A stretch of DNA of 7,399 nt, from the NCBI GenBank assembly GCA_003223775.1, contig QHWK01000561.1, positions 1 through 7,399 of the forward strand, in the 5' to 3' direction. Under the pieces are notes generated by a model that ran no database searches, had not been told where the DNA came from, and saw only the letters and a list, made by a program, of their open reading frames with translations. A program made the position numbers and the translations under genes. This stretch comes from Acidobacteriota bacterium. Its GTDB lineage: Bacteria > Acidobacteriota > Vicinamibacteria > Vicinamibacterales > CAVVIG01. Below are positions 6,818-7,399 of the stretch, piece by piece (position 1 is the first letter of the stretch; each line of letters opens with the position of its first letter).

Positions 6818-6880
6818 GGCGAGGCTTTCAGCCTCGCCTCTGGCGACCCTGAAAGGGTCGCCCTACGTCGATTTTGCAAC
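6802..6880. repeat. Nested palindromic repeat with two hairpins, probably a dispersed REP/MITE-like element
   Basis: The outermost arms are GTTGCAGAATC (6802-6812) and GATTTTGCAAC (6870-6880), 10 of 11 paired. Inside them GTAGGGCGA (6814-6822) matches TCGCCCTAC (6858-6866). The core folds as two 8-bp hairpins: 6818-6825 with 6831-6838 (loop TTTCA) and 6842-6849 with 6855-6862 (loop TGAAA), joined by TCT and closed by GTAG/CTAC. The two loops are exact reverse complements. It lies between convergent genes and could act as a bidirectional terminator-like structure or be a mobile palindromic unit. No transposase is present and no second copy is seen in this window, so 'dispersed' is inferred from its form. 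Confidence 0.75.
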
Positions 6881-6882
6881 TC

Positions 6883-7399
6883 TTACGGCGTGACGGCGAA
6901 GCAGTAGAGGAGGCCCGCGCCGCCGGTGCTGACCAGGTTCGGCTGGCTGCAGCCGCGGCTCGGGTGCGCGGAGTTCCACGAGCTGTTGCCGCCGCCCTGC
7001 TTGTCGGAGTGTCCGAGCTGCGCGGTGCCCTGGCCGTTGCTCGTCCAGTTGTTGCACGTGTGATCGCCGTCGCTGTACGCGCGGCCGTCGGGCTGCGTGC
7101 CGGTGAGGATGTCGTGCTGGTTCGGCGTGTCGCCGACGCCGTTGACCACCGCGGTCTTCTCGGTGAGCGAGAACTGCTTGCCGAGCGCGTTGCCGACGCG
7201 CGCCTGCTCGATCGTGTCGCCGTGCAGCTCGCCCAGATTCTGTGCGACGCGCTGGCCGCGCGCGTTGTACCACGGCCCGCTGCCGATGCGATCGCGCGCG
7301 TTGACGGCGCTCGATCCCTGCGTGCTCAGGTACGCGTGCCACGTCGCCGAGCCGCGGCCCGCGGCGGCGGCGAGCGCCTGGCAGTGCGCGTCCGCCCCG
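6883..7399 (-). CDS. Lectin-like secreted protein, 5' end cut by the window edge
   Basis: About 171 residues of the C-terminus are visible, ending in TAA at 6883-6885; the start lies beyond 7399. The visible part reads from GADAHCQALAAAAG through TWHAYLSTQGSSAVNARDRIG and GPWYNARGQ, LHGDTIEQA, VVNGVGDTPNQHDILTG, ADHTCNNW-like GDHTCNNWTSNGQG, GHSDKQGG, SWNSAHPSRGCS, to TGGAGLLYCFAVTP. This pattern matches a family often annotated as lectin, with a C-type-lectin/endostatin-like fold. Four cysteines (in AHCQ, TCNN, RGCS and YCFA) could form two disulfides, consistent with export. Family members usually carry a signal peptide or lipoprotein signal in the part not seen here. A GTG at 7147-7149 should not be taken as the start, because the domain clearly extends upstream to the window edge. 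It converges with the lipase-type gene, with the palindromic repeat between. Ligand and role are unknown. Confidence 0.82.
   Translation of the reverse strand, partial: GADAHCQALAAAAGRGSATWHAYLSTQGSSAVNARDRIGSGPWYNARGQRVAQNLGELHGDTIEQARVGNALGKQFSLTEKTAVVNGVGDTPNQHDILTGTQPDGRAYSDGDHTCNNWTSNGQGTAQLGHSDKQGGGNSSWNSAHPSRGCSQPNLVSTGGAGLLYCFAVTP

Noticed and set aside
7147..7149. GTG as the start of an 88-residue protein at the right end
   Set aside because: The same frame stays open to the window edge and encodes clear, conserved lectin-like sequence upstream, so this GTG is an internal valine codon.

Overview
The window is very GC-rich throughout. It looks like a chromosomal stretch from an acidobacterium, most likely of the Vicinamibacteria type. 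The main reason is the gene pair at 1330-4316: a PadR-family repressor overlapping by 4 bp an 881-residue duplicated MacB/FtsX-type permease with no ATPase partner (the ADOP arrangement, known chiefly from Acidobacteriota). The taxon is inferred from gene content and base composition, not from a marker gene.

Layout. At the left edge a small two-helix membrane protein of unknown function (1-369, minus) diverges from a secreted cupin protein (413-895, plus). The two are separated by 43 bp that hold a perfect TATAAT. The cupin gene is followed after 8 bp by a 102-residue protein with a conserved Cys-Cys motif (904-1212). Next comes the PadR/ADOP operon, preceded by a clear inverted repeat (1279-1310) that overlaps its probable -10 region. 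Between the ADOP stop and 5059 there is no intact gene. The stretch holds, on the minus strand, the decayed remains of an alpha/beta hydrolase that lacks its N-terminus, carries an internal frameshift and has lost its stop. Two intact alpha/beta hydrolases follow on the plus strand: a cofactor-free (non-heme) chloroperoxidase-type enzyme (5060-5911) and a monoacylglycerol-lipase-type enzyme (5948-6817), 36 bp apart and probably co-transcribed. A 79-bp imperfect palindrome made of two nested hairpins (6802-6880) begins inside the last codons of the lipase gene and ends 2 bp before the stop of a convergent gene. That last gene (6883 to beyond the right edge, minus) encodes a cysteine-containing lectin-like domain and is cut by the window edge.

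How the parts relate. The PadR protein most likely represses itself and the permease. The two intact hydrolases share a fold and a direction but belong to different subfamilies, so a common pathway is not shown. No mobile-element genes, RNA genes or CRISPR arrays were seen. The most unusual items are the double-hairpin palindrome with complementary loops and the multiply broken hydrolase. I see no convincing evidence of a new multi-gene system.
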